In this document: in pieces, positions 11,630 through 22,658 of the stretch
How the letters are laid out: each line of letters opens with the position of its first letter
Position numbering within the stretch: the first letter of the stretch is position 1
Assembly: GCA_014529385.2 (NCBI GenBank)
Contig: CM043952.1
Coordinates: 58,178,119-58,242,118 of the forward strand
Direction of reading: 5' to 3'
Length of the DNA stretch: 64,000 nt
DNA from: Adiantum capillus-veneris
Taxonomy: Eukaryota; Streptophyta; Polypodiopsida; Polypodiales; Pteridaceae
Translations under genes and position numbers: made by a program
Notes under the pieces: model-generated
Database searches by the model: none
The model's input: only the letters and a program-made list of their open reading frames with translations
What the model was told of the DNA's origin: nothing

Positions 11630-13240
11630 ATGCCTAGAATAAGAGGAAAAAATCAATTCCTAATGCTAGTAAAGGCGGAAGATTGTGTTAAGGACAAGAT
11701 TTCTGGAAGAATGAGAGGCAATGATCAAAAGAGCTTACGAAAAGACAAAAGAGGCTCAAGAAATCAAGTTCAAAGGAATGGAACGAAAACTGAAACAGAA
11801 AAATCAGAAAAGAACAAGCGCAACAGAGAACACACGGAGTCCAAGTTAGAACGTAGAAACAAGTACAGAGAGCTCAAGAAAACTCTGAAAGAAGTTTGGA
11901 CGACAGAAATTGAGAGTGGAGAGGACGAAAACGCCAAAATCAAGGAAAACATGGATGTTCCCTCTCACTATAGGAAATTCACAATAGAGGATAGGAAGGT
12001 GGTATTAACCCCACCTATTCGAGAGAGAAAGGAGAACGAATCTTATGACGGACCGGAGGATGCAAAAAAAGTTGATTTAGCAGCTCCAGGTGAGCCACCT
12101 AGACCGGTGTACATAGCCACAGATTTGTCTCCAGGCGAGGAAGAGAGACTTTTGAGTCTTCTCAGAGAGTATAGGGATGTGTTTGCATGGTCTTATAAGG
12201 ACTTAAAGGGAGTTGACCCATCGATATGCCAACACACAATCCCACTGAAACAAGACGCAAAGCCTAGCAGACAGAGACCATACACATATAATGATACGTT
12301 TGCTAAGCGAATCAAAGAAGAGATAGATAAGCTAATGGAAGCTGAATTCATATACGAGATTGAACACACCGATTGGGTATCTCCGATTGTGGTAGTACCC
12401 AAGAAGAACGGAAAAATCCGAGTGTGTGTCAACTTAAAGAAAGTGAATGCTGCAACAATCAGGGACAATTATCCCCTGTCGATAACTGATCATGTTCTAG
12501 AGCGTGGATCAGGGAAAACAGCATACTCTTTTCTTGATGGTTTTTTAGGATATAACTAGCTAGCCATAGCACTGGAAGATCAACATAAAACAGCTTTTGC
12601 AACGGAGTGGGGAATTTATGCTTATCGGGTAATGCCTTTTGGTCTAACCAATGCTCCCGCAACCTTCCAGAGGCTGATGACACATGCTTTCAAAGAATAC
12701 TTAAGGTTGTTTCTAGAAATATACATGGATGATTTATGTGTACATTCTCTTCTGACAGATGAGCATCTAGAACACTTAAGAAAAGTATTTGAGAAATGTA
12801 GGACATATCGCATTTGTCTCAATCATTACTGCTCCAGTCTTGAAATCACCAGATTGGGAGAAGATATTCCATGTGCATATAGATGCTTCGGCATATGCAA
12901 TAGGATGCATTCTGGCTCAGCCAGAAGAAGGAAACATGGATTTTCCTATCTGTTACACCAGTCGACAGCTCAACAATGCAGAGAAGAATTACACCACAAC
13001 AGAGTGAGAGGGATTAGGAATGATATATGCTGTGAAGAAATTTCGGCATTATCTTCTAGCCAACAAGTTTGTGTTTTTTACGGATCACCAAGCCTTGCTC
13101 TACCTAGTGAATAAACCATGCAATACCGGGAGAATAGTGAGATGGTTCATTATCTTACTGGAATTCGACTTCACGGTAGTAGTAAAGAAAGGAAAAACAC
13201 ATCTTAGAGCTGATCATCTTTCGCGATTGACGAATGGAGA
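11630..13240 (+). pseudogene. Reverse transcriptase and RNase H region of G-II
   Basis: A highly basic Lys/Arg/Glu-rich stretch (about 11630-11950) precedes the RT. RT motifs run VSPIVVVPKKNGKIRVCVN, YSFLDGF, MPFGLTNAPATFQR and the catalytic YMDD block (12719-12745). RNase H follows, with HIDASAYAIG near 12880 and DHQALLYLVN and ADHLSRL further on (to about 13230). Together these would copy element RNA into DNA. The region carries a few breaks in this copy. Confidence 0.85.
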
Positions 13241-15635
13241 AGACCCTATAGGAGTAGATGACGACATGCCAGACGCGTACTTGTTCAACATAGAAATGAT
13301 ACCGAAGTGGTCTCAAAATGTCGTTAACCTATTAACCTATGGAGGAGAGTTCGATAGAAGAGAATACAACCAGAAACATATTGCTATTCAGCAATCCAAG
13401 AATCTTCAATTGGTTGCAGGAAGGTTGTATCAATTGGGAAATGATCATGTTTTACGACTATGCATCAATCCTGAGGAATATAATATATATCTGCGCGAAG
13501 CACATGTTCAGGAATGTGCATTTCATTGTTCAAGAAGGAACACATATAGGAATTTGTTACAATTGGGAGTCTATTGGCCAGGAATGAAAGAAAGCGTACA
13601 TGAATATGTCACTGTATGTATTGTATGTTCATCAAAACCGCCAGCAGAGTATTCGACATTATATCAGATAATGATCGCTCCGGAATGGAGTCAGTATATT
13701 GTTGAATATCTCACAAATAGAACTTTCCCAGAAGGAACGTCAAAAGCTCGTCAGAAATCTGTAGAGACAGAAGCTAGAGATTACGCTTTAATAGGAGATC
13801 AACTCTATAAGAGAGGTAAAGACAACCAGCTTAGGATTTGCGCATCAGAGTCTGAGTATGTGATAATACTGGAGCAAGCTCATGGAGGAGTAGGTGGAGG
13901 CCATTTCTCAGGTGATAAGACAGCAAAACTTGTCTTAGCCGCAGGAATATGGTGGCCAACATTACATATGGACGCTGAGGAATACGTTAAACGGTGCGAT
14001 GACTGTCAGCGGACCAAAGTACCACTTAAAAGAGATGATATGCCGCTTAGACCAATGATGGGGGCAAGAGCTTTTGCAAAATGGGGGATTGATTATGTCG
14101 GACCCATTTCACCTCCTGCATATAAGACTCATGCACAATACATCGTTGTGGCTACAGACTATCTAACAAAGTGGGTCGAAGCAAAGGCAACTCAAAAAGC
14201 AGATGCCAGGACCACGGCACAATTTCTATATGAATACGTCTTTGTACGATATGGATTGCCAATAGAAATTGTGAGTGATCGAGGCACACATTTTATAAAT
14301 GAAGTGATAGAGATCCTTCTAGATGAATTCATGGTAATCCATAGGAAATCAGCCCCGTATCATCCACAAGCAAACGGACAAGCTGAAGCAACAAACAAAA
14401 CCATATGCACGGTCCTTACGAAGATTGTATCTGAGTCGAGAACTGACTGGGACCAGAAGTTGCATTCAACATTATGGGCATATAGGGTAGCATATAAAAC
14501 ATCAATAGGAACGACCCCATATAACATGGTTTTTGGGCTAAATGCTATCTTACCAATAGAATTCTTGATTTCAACCTTAAGGGTGGCTAAGGATCTAGAG
14601 TGGACAGGACACGAGCTTTCTGATAGAATAGATGACCTGGAAAAGCTAGATGAGCTTCGCCTAAAAGCAGTAACTTCTATCTACGCTCAAAAAAGGCGAC
14701 AAAAAGAATTTTTTGATAAGCATGTGCGGACTAAAGAGTTTAAGGTTGGGGACTATGTCCTAGTTTACACTCTGAAACAGCATGCTAAGAATCTTAAAAA
14801 GCGAGGGATGGGACCTCTGGTGATTAAAGATCTATCACCAAGTGGAGCCGTCAAGCTTGCTACATTAGACGGAGAAGAAATGCCCAATTGGATTAGTGGA
14901 TGCAGAGTGAAAAAGTATCTTTTGCCGCTAACCCAAGACATGCTTCTCAAATTACATCAAGAAAAGCTACGTGTCCAGAAAAAGAAAAAGATTGTAGAGG
15001 AAGCGCAAGCCGAGGCGAAGGAAAGAATGGAGAAAAGAAGACTACTACGTCAGAAACACCGCAATGAAGGAGCAATACGAATAAACGCAGTCAGTATAAC
15101 AGAAATGGATAAGGACAAAGAAGAACCCATCATTGAATGCAAAGTAGGAACCAACCAAATCAAAGCCAGAGCACTATTGGATTCAGGAGCTCAAGCTAAC
15201 CTACTTTCACTCAGTTTGTATAGACAATTGACAAATGACACTGAACTACAAACTGCCAAGCAAGAGTTAAAGAGTTACTCTGAGAATTCAATCAAAATTG
15301 TCGGATGCACAGTTTTACATATCCAGATTAACCAGTATGTGTATCCGCATATGTTTTACGTGGTTGAAGACCAAGCTACACAACAACCATTATTGCTAGG
15401 GCAACCATGGCAGAAGCAATACAATGCAATGATTGACTGGAGTTCTAAATCAGTGCTTATCAAATACGAAGGTGAAAGTCAATCAGTTAAGTTCACCAAA
15501 GGAGAAGAGCCAACTCCAAAGGACGAATCCAAGACAAAGGTAAACAACAACCAGAGAAAAAGAAGAAGCAATGGCAACCAAAAGTTTCTATACAACCGGA
15601 TTACTCTTCGACGAGGAACTCTCAACAGTGGATAA
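13020..15635 (+). CDS. RNase H end, double HHCC, integrase core and second protease-like domain of G-II
   Basis: An 871-codon open frame. It starts in RNase H, then has two zinc-binding HHCC modules (about 13500-13630, Cys pair CIVC; and about 13880-14015, Cys pair CDDC), each with the YWPGM or WWPT block typical of integrase N-termini. The integrase core D-D-E follows: VATDYLTKW (14150), SDRGTHF (14275) and GQAEATN (14380), then GTTPYNMVFG and a C-terminal barrel region. After a basic linker comes a second retropepsin-like domain with LLDSGAQANLLSLSLYRQL (about 15172-15225) and LLLGQPWQKQY (about 15390-15425). Doubled HHCC and a post-integrase protease-like domain are not usual for plant Gypsy. 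Confidence 0.88.
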   Translation: MIYAVKKFRHYLLANKFVFFTDHQALLYLVNKPCNTGRIVRWFIILLEFDFTVVVKKGKTHLRADHLSRLTNGEDPIGVDDDMPDAYLFNIEMIPKWSQNVVNLLTYGGEFDRREYNQKHIAIQQSKNLQLVAGRLYQLGNDHVLRLCINPEEYNIYLREAHVQECAFHCSRRNTYRNLLQLGVYWPGMKESVHEYVTVCIVCSSKPPAEYSTLYQIMIAPEWSQYIVEYLTNRTFPEGTSKARQKSVETEARDYALIGDQLYKRGKDNQLRICASESEYVIILEQAHGGVGGGHFSGDKTAKLVLAAGIWWPTLHMDAEEYVKRCDDCQRTKVPLKRDDMPLRPMMGARAFAKWGIDYVGPISPPAYKTHAQYIVVATDYLTKWVEAKATQKADARTTAQFLYEYVFVRYGLPIEIVSDRGTHFINEVIEILLDEFMVIHRKSAPYHPQANGQAEATNKTICTVLTKIVSESRTDWDQKLHSTLWAYRVAYKTSIGTTPYNMVFGLNAILPIEFLISTLRVAKDLEWTGHELSDRIDDLEKLDELRLKAVTSIYAQKRRQKEFFDKHVRTKEFKVGDYVLVYTLKQHAKNLKKRGMGPLVIKDLSPSGAVKLATLDGEEMPNWISGCRVKKYLLPLTQDMLLKLHQEKLRVQKKKKIVEEAQAEAKERMEKRRLLRQKHRNEGAIRINAVSITEMDKDKEEPIIECKVGTNQIKARALLDSGAQANLLSLSLYRQLTNDTELQTAKQELKSYSENSIKIVGCTVLHIQINQYVYPHMFYVVEDQATQQPLLLGQPWQKQYNAMIDWSSKSVLIKYEGESQSVKFTKGEEPTPKDESKTKVNNNQRKRRSNGNQKFLYNRITLRRGTLNSG

Positions 15636-15688
15636 GGAAGACAAGCAATAATATAACAGCTCAACCTTGGGAAAAAACGGAGTCAAAG

Positions 15689-16207
15689 TTGGTATGGAGA
15701 CCAAAAAAGGTTGTGCCAGAGAACACAAAGGTGGAAAACAGAGTCTTCAATACCAGACAACAGAGTGATTCCAGACAATCAAGGACAGTGAAACAGATCT
15801 GGATTCCAAAGAAGTTCATGACGGCACAAAGCTATAGCAAGCAAATTTGGATCCCAAAGATTTGTAAACAGGAACTCCCTTCAGTACAATCAACGGAAAC
15901 TCCTAGGTATTTCAAGGCGAGGAAATCAACACAAAGAACAAAGCAGGTTTGGGTCGCAAAGAGTTTGTGGCAAGCACAAGTGAAGCGGAAGCAGATTTGG
16001 ATTGTGAAAAAGAACAACAAAGTAAAGAAGAATCCATCTACTGATTCTACTACCGAAGTGCCAAAAACAACCCAAAACCCAACCACCAATCCTTCAATCA
16101 AACAAAGAGTAGCTTTATTGGAAAGACTGTTGTATCATCGCTCTACAATTGCATTGGGAACTTATGACCAAAACAACTACATTGCTTCGCCCACAGACAC
16201 TTCATAG
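15689..16207 (+). CDS. WxPKK-repeat frame of G-II
   Basis: A 172-codon frame just after the integrase/protease-like frame. It is basic and carries about five copies of a short motif near QIWIPKK (variants VWRPKK, IWIPKIC, VWVAKS, IWIVKK), spaced 15-60 residues apart. The same motif recurs in the related remnant at about 28795-29010, so it is conserved in the family. No known domain is recognised. Repeated Trp plus Lys pairs could mediate protein or nucleic-acid contact, which is inference. Confidence 0.6.
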   Translation: MVWRPKKVVPENTKVENRVFNTRQQSDSRQSRTVKQIWIPKKFMTAQSYSKQIWIPKICKQELPSVQSTETPRYFKARKSTQRTKQVWVAKSLWQAQVKRKQIWIVKKNNKVKKNPSTDSTTEVPKTTQNPTTNPSIKQRVALLERLLYHRSTIALGTYDQNNYIASPTDTS

Positions 16208-16228
16208 TCGTCCGGGAGGACTCAGACT

Positions 16229-16242
16229 AGGAGGGGGGGAGG
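16229..16242 (+). promoter_or_regulatory. Internal polypurine tract of G-II
   Basis: A purine run (AGGAGGGGGGGAGG-like) 20 bp after the WxPKK frame and 6 kb before the terminal PPT. The related remnant has AAGAAAGGGGGGAC in the same relative position (29340-29353). It could act as a second plus-strand primer; this is inference. Confidence 0.45.
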
Positions 16243-19028
16243 TATACAGGTATACAGGAGTTACAAAGCAGCTACAAGCGCCAAAAACAAAGAAAAACAA
16301 AAATTATATTACAAGGGCAGTGTCCTACATGATTTTGCAATTTTTATGTTTGATTGCGGATATTGATAACATTTATGCCCTTATATACCTTGTTTTGCAA
16401 CAAGAAGAGATCAAATGATGAATTTGGGTCTCTAGACGTGTAAATATCACTAAATAAGAGTGTTTTTGGAGCAAAAAAGTGAAAAAAAGTGGTAATCCAA
16501 GTCCAAAAATCACAAATAATTGTATATTCATATACACAGGGTTACCAGCTATTTATCGTGTATGTTTGGAATTTTTTGGCTTCAATTTGCTATTTTCCTT
16601 TATTTTTTATGATTTTCTTAATAAAAGTAAAAGAAAAATAAAAAAGCAGGTGAAATGAGATCGGAAAAAAGAAAAGAATAGACGGTGATGGTCCTAATGA
16701 CAAGGGCAACCCATGGTAAAAATTGGGTACAGTTTTGAAAAAGTTGCTGAAAGCCCGAAATGACAGAATTTTGGCAAAGTGGACAAATTTCTCAGAAATA
16801 GGTCAAACGGAGTCCAAATTGAGAAATTTCAAATCCTAAAGTGCATTTCACGATGAGATAGGAGCACATGTCAAATTTGGTAACAAGTGATCCGGGAAGC
16901 CCGAAGTTAAGTATTTTTCACATCACTTTCAAGCTCATTTCCACTATTACCTTCTTGGAGAGAGCAAAGAGCACACAGGAGCATCCGACCTTCTACCGCC
17001 TTCTACGACTGCTACGAGAGCTCAGAGGACACCAGACATGAGAGGTAGACTCGTTGCCATAAGCTTTTGATGCTTATCGTTAACTTTTGTCGCGAAAAAT
17101 GACCAAAACCAAGAAACAAGAGCAGACGGGGAATGGGGAAGAACGCTAGGTAGGGGCACAACCGCCTAACCAAACCTTGCAAGAACTTAGAGGTGGGTTA
17201 CCCTAACATAGAAGATGGGTTTCTAACACTCAAAGCTCGAGAAAGAACGACTTGAAAAACCCTAGGTCAACAGAGCCTGCAAGAGGCAAACAGGAAAAAG
17301 TTGTCGAAACAACACAAAACTTCTCAGGAAGCTTAACAACATCGAGGGCAATACAACCATGGAGTATCTCCGGGTTTGGATCACCAAAAGTAGGTCGGAA
17401 CAACCGATTCGGCTGCGGACACACAAAGCGTCATTTTGGCATAACGGCTAAAATTGACGACCAAATGACATGAAACTTCACAAGCAGCTTCAAATATACA
17501 TGGATGACTTATGTTTGCAAGCAAAACCCAAAAGAAAGCTGATTCACTTACCGATGGTGAAAAAGACGCTTTCGGGAAACCAAATGGAGAAAGATGGAGA
17601 ACGGGGAGCCAAAGTCAAGTTCAACCAAATAGGTGGCTTCACAACATATCCAATGAGCTGGAAATGCAACTCTCGAGAAGAAAAGTTGAAGAAATTCAAC
17701 TCCAAGGCAAAAAGACGACTTCGGAGACTGAAATGCCTATCAGGGGGCTTTTTAGCTAAACTGATGACTTTTTAAGTTGAAAACTAGTTATCAGGGCTTA
17801 GGGCACTAGCACAAAGCATTCTTTGCACAAAAAGACCAACATTTCAAGAAAAGACATCATACGCGTATGATGTCTCACAGCATGAATTTCACATCCATTT
17901 CAACATTTGAGTGCATAGCCTCATTCCACATGTTAATCACATCCTATGAACCAAGTATCATGAGAATTGGAGTTAGAAAACCCAAGGAAAACCAAAAAGA
18001 CGCAAAGTAGGCCATAAAATTGATTTTTGGTCCTAATTTTGTCAAAATAACTCCAAACTCATTGAAACTTTGTAGGATTGTTGATTAACACATCTATAAG
18101 CTATCTGGAACCAAAAAGCACCATTTTGACACAAAAGACATCATACGCGTATGATGTCTATTTACACTTACAGAGCCAAAACTGCTCATTTGTCATCATA
18201 CATCCATTATATATATCTAATACATGCTACATATGAAGTTTGGAACCATTTGGTCAAGTGGATCACCCCATTAGCCCAATTGAGGGAAAATCCTTCATCC
18301 AAAGCCTATTTTAGCCCAAATTCAACATACTCAAGTCCAAACCAAGATTTGAGTAGGGACAGTCCTTCACTAGTACATGGGGAGTCCACAGAACCAATCC
18401 CATGAAAAATTGATGAAAAAGACATCATACGCGTATGATGTCTCCAGAGCCATTTTTAGCCCAAAATCTATCCAAAATTCATAAATCCACTGAATAAGCC
18501 TATCTAAAGCCATATCCAAGCTTATAGAGAAATTTGGTCCAAAAATACACTAAAAGACATCATACGCGTATGATGTCTCACTATGTGATTTTGGCACCTC
18601 AGGGCTTAAACCACCAAACAGAAGTGATCTACATGCCATTTGAAAGTGAACCACCAAGTTTTATCCAATTTGGATCATAAAATCCAATTCCCTTTCAAAA
18701 TTTTGCCAAGAGCCAGAACTGGACTAAATTGGCCAAAACTTGACCAAATGGTATCCAAACTCAAATCCAAGCATATGATAATCATGTATACACTATCAGC
18801 TACAAGCACAACCAATATGAAGTCATTTTGACACAAAAGACATCATACGCGTATGATGTCTCCAGTATGATTTTAAGCCCAGTTTGCATATTTTTTTCAC
18901 CTACCCTGCATCCTTAGGCCCTGAATAGCTCATGTTTCAATTTTCAAGTCATTTGAATAGTTAAAAGCTTCATTTCGGCTTTCAGTACTAAAAAGACGCT
19001 ATCTTCTGAACTTGGAGTTACAGGATCC
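16243..19028 (+). other. G-II 3' noncoding block
   Basis: 2.8 kb with no convincing frame apart from short ones. Its right half holds the second palindrome array. It lies between the internal purine tract and the third ORF. Confidence 0.75.
17852..18861. repeat. Palindrome array, 3' (five copies)
   Basis: Five perfect 24 bp palindromes with core CATCATACGCGTATGATG. They lie at 17852-17875, 18136-18159, 18420-18443, 18555-18578 and 18838-18861. Centre-to-centre distances are 284, 284, 135 and 283 bp, echoing the 288-125-282 pattern of the 5' array. The copies at 18136 and 18838 also share the upstream phrase CATTTTGACACAAA. Confidence 0.95.
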
Positions 19029-22000
19029 ATGGATTCCTCCAAGTCATCAGCAACAAAGAGAAAAAGACCGACAATCAAAGATGCTCTTGTAGAAGCAAAA
19101 CCCTTTGACATTCCAGCAGAAACCCTCAAGCCAACCAAAACTTGGGTGGAGGAAGCAGTACTGGAGAAAGAGGGAATAAAGATCTACCAGGGGACTTTCA
19201 GAGATCCTCAAGGTCAAGCGGTGGATATACCGATGATCCCACAAGAATTGGTGGATTATAGCAGGTCAGAGAACATCAGCAAGTACCTGGAAAGGGCAGA
19301 CTTGCACAGATTCTTCACCTCGAGACCATCAGGTGTAGATACAAGAAGAGTGTATGAGTTAGCAACCTCCATTCAGAAGGATGGGAAAGCCACATTGACA
19401 GCAATAGATGGAGAGAAAGTAGAGGTACAGATCACTCCACAGCTCATTGCAGATGCATTGAAGCTGCACAACAAAGGGAGCTCTGTCAGGGAAAGAAGGG
19501 AGGCTATAGAGGTTTATGGGTCCAAGAAATAGAATGCAACTTATGGAGATATGGCAAACCAAAGAGCGGAAACCCTTTGCCGACTGTACAACCAATTTCT
19601 CCATATTTGCAGTAAAAGACCGCAAAAGTATACAACACCGCCCCATGCCATTGCAACTACCATCACATGGGCATTGAAGAGCAATATGCCAAAAGAGGTG
19701 AATTACGCTCAACACATCCACGAGCAAGTAATTGCCATGCACAACGAGAAGCCAAAGTATATAGGAGGAGCTGAAGTTCTGACAAGAATAGCTTATGAAG
19801 CTATTGGAGCCAGAGATCAATGGCCAAAGGTTCCCTCCCAGAATGAGTGGCTTAGAGAAGCCGATGAGGAGGAAGAACAGCCTGAAGTATCCAAGAGGGC
19901 GTCCACAAGAGCACGCAGGAAACTAGAAATAGTTTCAGAACCTGAAGAGAATGTGGATGAGCCGCTTATGAAGAAAGCAAAGAAGAAGGTTGCTCCCAAG
20001 CAAACCAAAAGTCAGAAAGCGGCAAGAATGGAAAGACTGGTGGAGCAGTTTAGAGAGGAAAGAGCTCTAAAGGGGGACTTTGAAGAAAAGTGGGTGCCAG
20101 ACCCCACTAAAGTCAGAACTAGCTCAGCCAGGCCACATGTTGATCAATATGATCAATATATTAGAGCTTATGAGGAGTCAGAGGCTATACTGGAGCAGCA
20201 ACCTGTCGAGCCATACACTGAAGAGGAAGTACAGCTTTTAAAAGCTGAGCTGAAAAAGGACGACAAGGGGAAGAAGAAAGTAGATGAGTCTACTGAACCT
20301 CAAGAGAAAGACGGGCAAGCAAACAAAGGGAAAGCCAAGATGACTGAGGACAATCAGCCCTCCTTTACTGATGTACCAAGCCCGAAGAAGACGGAAATCA
20401 TTGTGGAAGAGACCATAGTAGAGATGGACACAGCTGGTATGGAAAAGCCGGAGGCCGGGACCAAGGAAAAGGAGATAGATCCAATTCAGCAAAAGAAAAA
20501 CGATTATGAGGATCTGGTAGCGATAGGGTACACTGAAGAAGAGGCCCTTGAGGCAGTCTATGGGATCCACCTACAAAAACAAGATGATCGGAGAGGGACA
20601 GAGGAAAAAATAAAGAGTACAAAAGAGAGTGAAGAGAAACTGGACGAGCAGAACGTACTAGAAGAGCCGAAGCCCGTGGAGGTGGTGGCAGAAAAAGCTT
20701 TAGAGTTGACAGATGAAGATGAAAAAGACATGCACATGGTGCATGAACTGCTCAACAAGATCAAAGAAAGATCTAAGGCAAAGGAAGTGGAGATTGAGAC
20801 AGCCAAACAAAGGGAAGCCGAGTTGCAGAGGAAATTAGAGGATGCTATGACTGAATCTGAAAGTCATAAAGCATCACTCTACGACGCGGAAAACGAGAGA
20901 GACGGCTTGATACTCCAGCTAGTCGAGGCTTCAAGAGAAGTAACAAGTGCACAGGAAGCAAGGGAGCGGATGGAAGACGACTTGGAGCTCATTGAGCTAA
21001 GGGAAAGAGTCGAGCTCCAAGAAAGAACAATCACTAGACTTAGGACTACCCCTAGAGCTAGCAGAGCAGGAACCGAACAAGAGGGAGCTCTTGTACCAGC
21101 TCTGGAAGACCAGGTCCGAAGCTTACAAAGAGAGCTAAGATTAGAGCAAGTGAAAAGGTTGCACATTGCGGAGGGATCATTGGCAGCAGAGGAGAGGCTC
21201 ACTTTAGAAAATCAAACACTAAGAACAGAGAATGAGACCCTCCGCAAATAGCTCCAAGATCTACAAGAGCAACAAAGAAGAGAGACAGAGACACCACACG
21301 AAGAATCAGGTGGAGCAGCCATAGAGCTACTAGAAACTGGAGAGGCAACCACAATTGAAGATCCAGCCCCAGCTCAAGAGGTGGCCTTGACTTCAAGAAT
21401 CTATGAAGAAGAAGAACAAAGGCTCCATGACCAAATAGAAAAGTCAGCAGGGAGAGTGCCAAGGCGGAAATGGAATGGGAGAGGAGACTCCTCATCTCCA
21501 TTAGACTTCAGGGATTAGACACAAAAGTGCTCCATGAAGAGTGGATGCAACCCAGCATGCCTTTCCCTTTGATGAAATTTGAAGTGCTAAAGACGAAAAA
21601 GAGAATAGAGGAGGAGTAGTATGTCGCTCTTTACGAAGGCGACATCACAAAGGAGGAACAGTCAAAGAAGATAGTAGATTCACAACCTAGATGGAGGAAA
21701 GGTTGGCTGAACAAATACCCAGCCTACCTCATCTACTTGGTGGAGGCACCAAAGGAGATTCGGGAGAATGCAACCTTCTGCCCGGTGCCAAGAGTCAGAA
21801 AGTGGAAAGAGCATGGTAGGATTGCAGAAAAGAAGCCAAATTGGCTTAATTATCCCAGGATGCCAGGACCAAAGGCAGGAGAGAGAATAGGTAAAGCCTA
21901 CATGGTGAAAACCCTAACGGGCACCATCAAGCTCTTTACTGGCTCTCCTGACCTTTCGTGTCAGATGCTCAAGAAAATCTGCAGGACTCTCTTAGCTTGC

Positions 22001-22279
22001 ATTGAAGTGTTCGCGCCAGATAAAGCCACGACCTCGAGTCTACTATCGATGGCCGACACAGTGATTGATATGATATATGATCTTTCATTGCAGCCTTCTC
22101 CAAAAGTGTTGCACCTCCTATACCAAAGGATTATGTTTTTGCCTAGCTTCCACATGCAAACATTCGAAGAAGCTTTCTACACCGGCTTTTTCACCCACGA
22201 AAGCAAAATATTCGGCCCAACCTTGACCATCGGCAACCTACGATACGAATCACATTTGCAGATGCTCAAGACGACATGA
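19029..22279 (+). pseudogene. Third ORF region of G-II (downstream of pol, unknown function)
   Basis: A sense-strand coding region between pol and the right LTR. It begins MDSSKSSATKRKRP, with an NLS-like basic cluster. A globular part of about 250 residues follows, with blocks such as FFTSRPSGVDTRRVYELA and LCRLYNQFLHICSKRPQ. The middle is acidic and Glu/Lys-rich. A long coiled coil runs about 20740-21250 (heptad-like LLNKIKERSKAKEVEIETA). A final globular part covers about 21737-22279. No transmembrane segment was seen, so it is not classically env-like. Athila/Tat-type elements often carry an extra ORF here, and a plant transposon-type domain is possible. The region has a few breaks. Confidence 0.65.
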
Positions 22280-22325
22280 CTTTATTGACCAAGCATAAAA
22301 GTCATGTCAGGGACGACATGAACGC

Positions 22326-22337
22326 GGAGGGGGGGAG
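22326..22337 (+). promoter_or_regulatory. Terminal polypurine tract of G-II
   Basis: GGAGGGGGGGAG directly before the right LTR; the expected plus-strand primer. Confidence 0.85.
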
Positions 22338-22623
22338 TGTTGAGCCAGCAGAGGATCACACCCACATTTTTGCTCACGCTCATCATTTTTGTAACCATTG
22401 ATTGTAATAAATGTCTTTCCGACATTGATTTTGAATTGAGCCATTCATTAAGTAACGGGACTCCATTGAGTTTCCAGCTTGTAATCCCGAAGTAATTTCA
22501 CTTGCTGATGTAATTAGTTAGAGATGTTCTCACCTCCAAGGCTAAGGTATATAAGCCAAAGTTTTGTAACCTAAGGGATTCAGATTATTAATCAAAGTGA
22601 GTTTTTGAGCGTCGTGACTGTGT

Positions 22624-22658
<35 letters not shown>

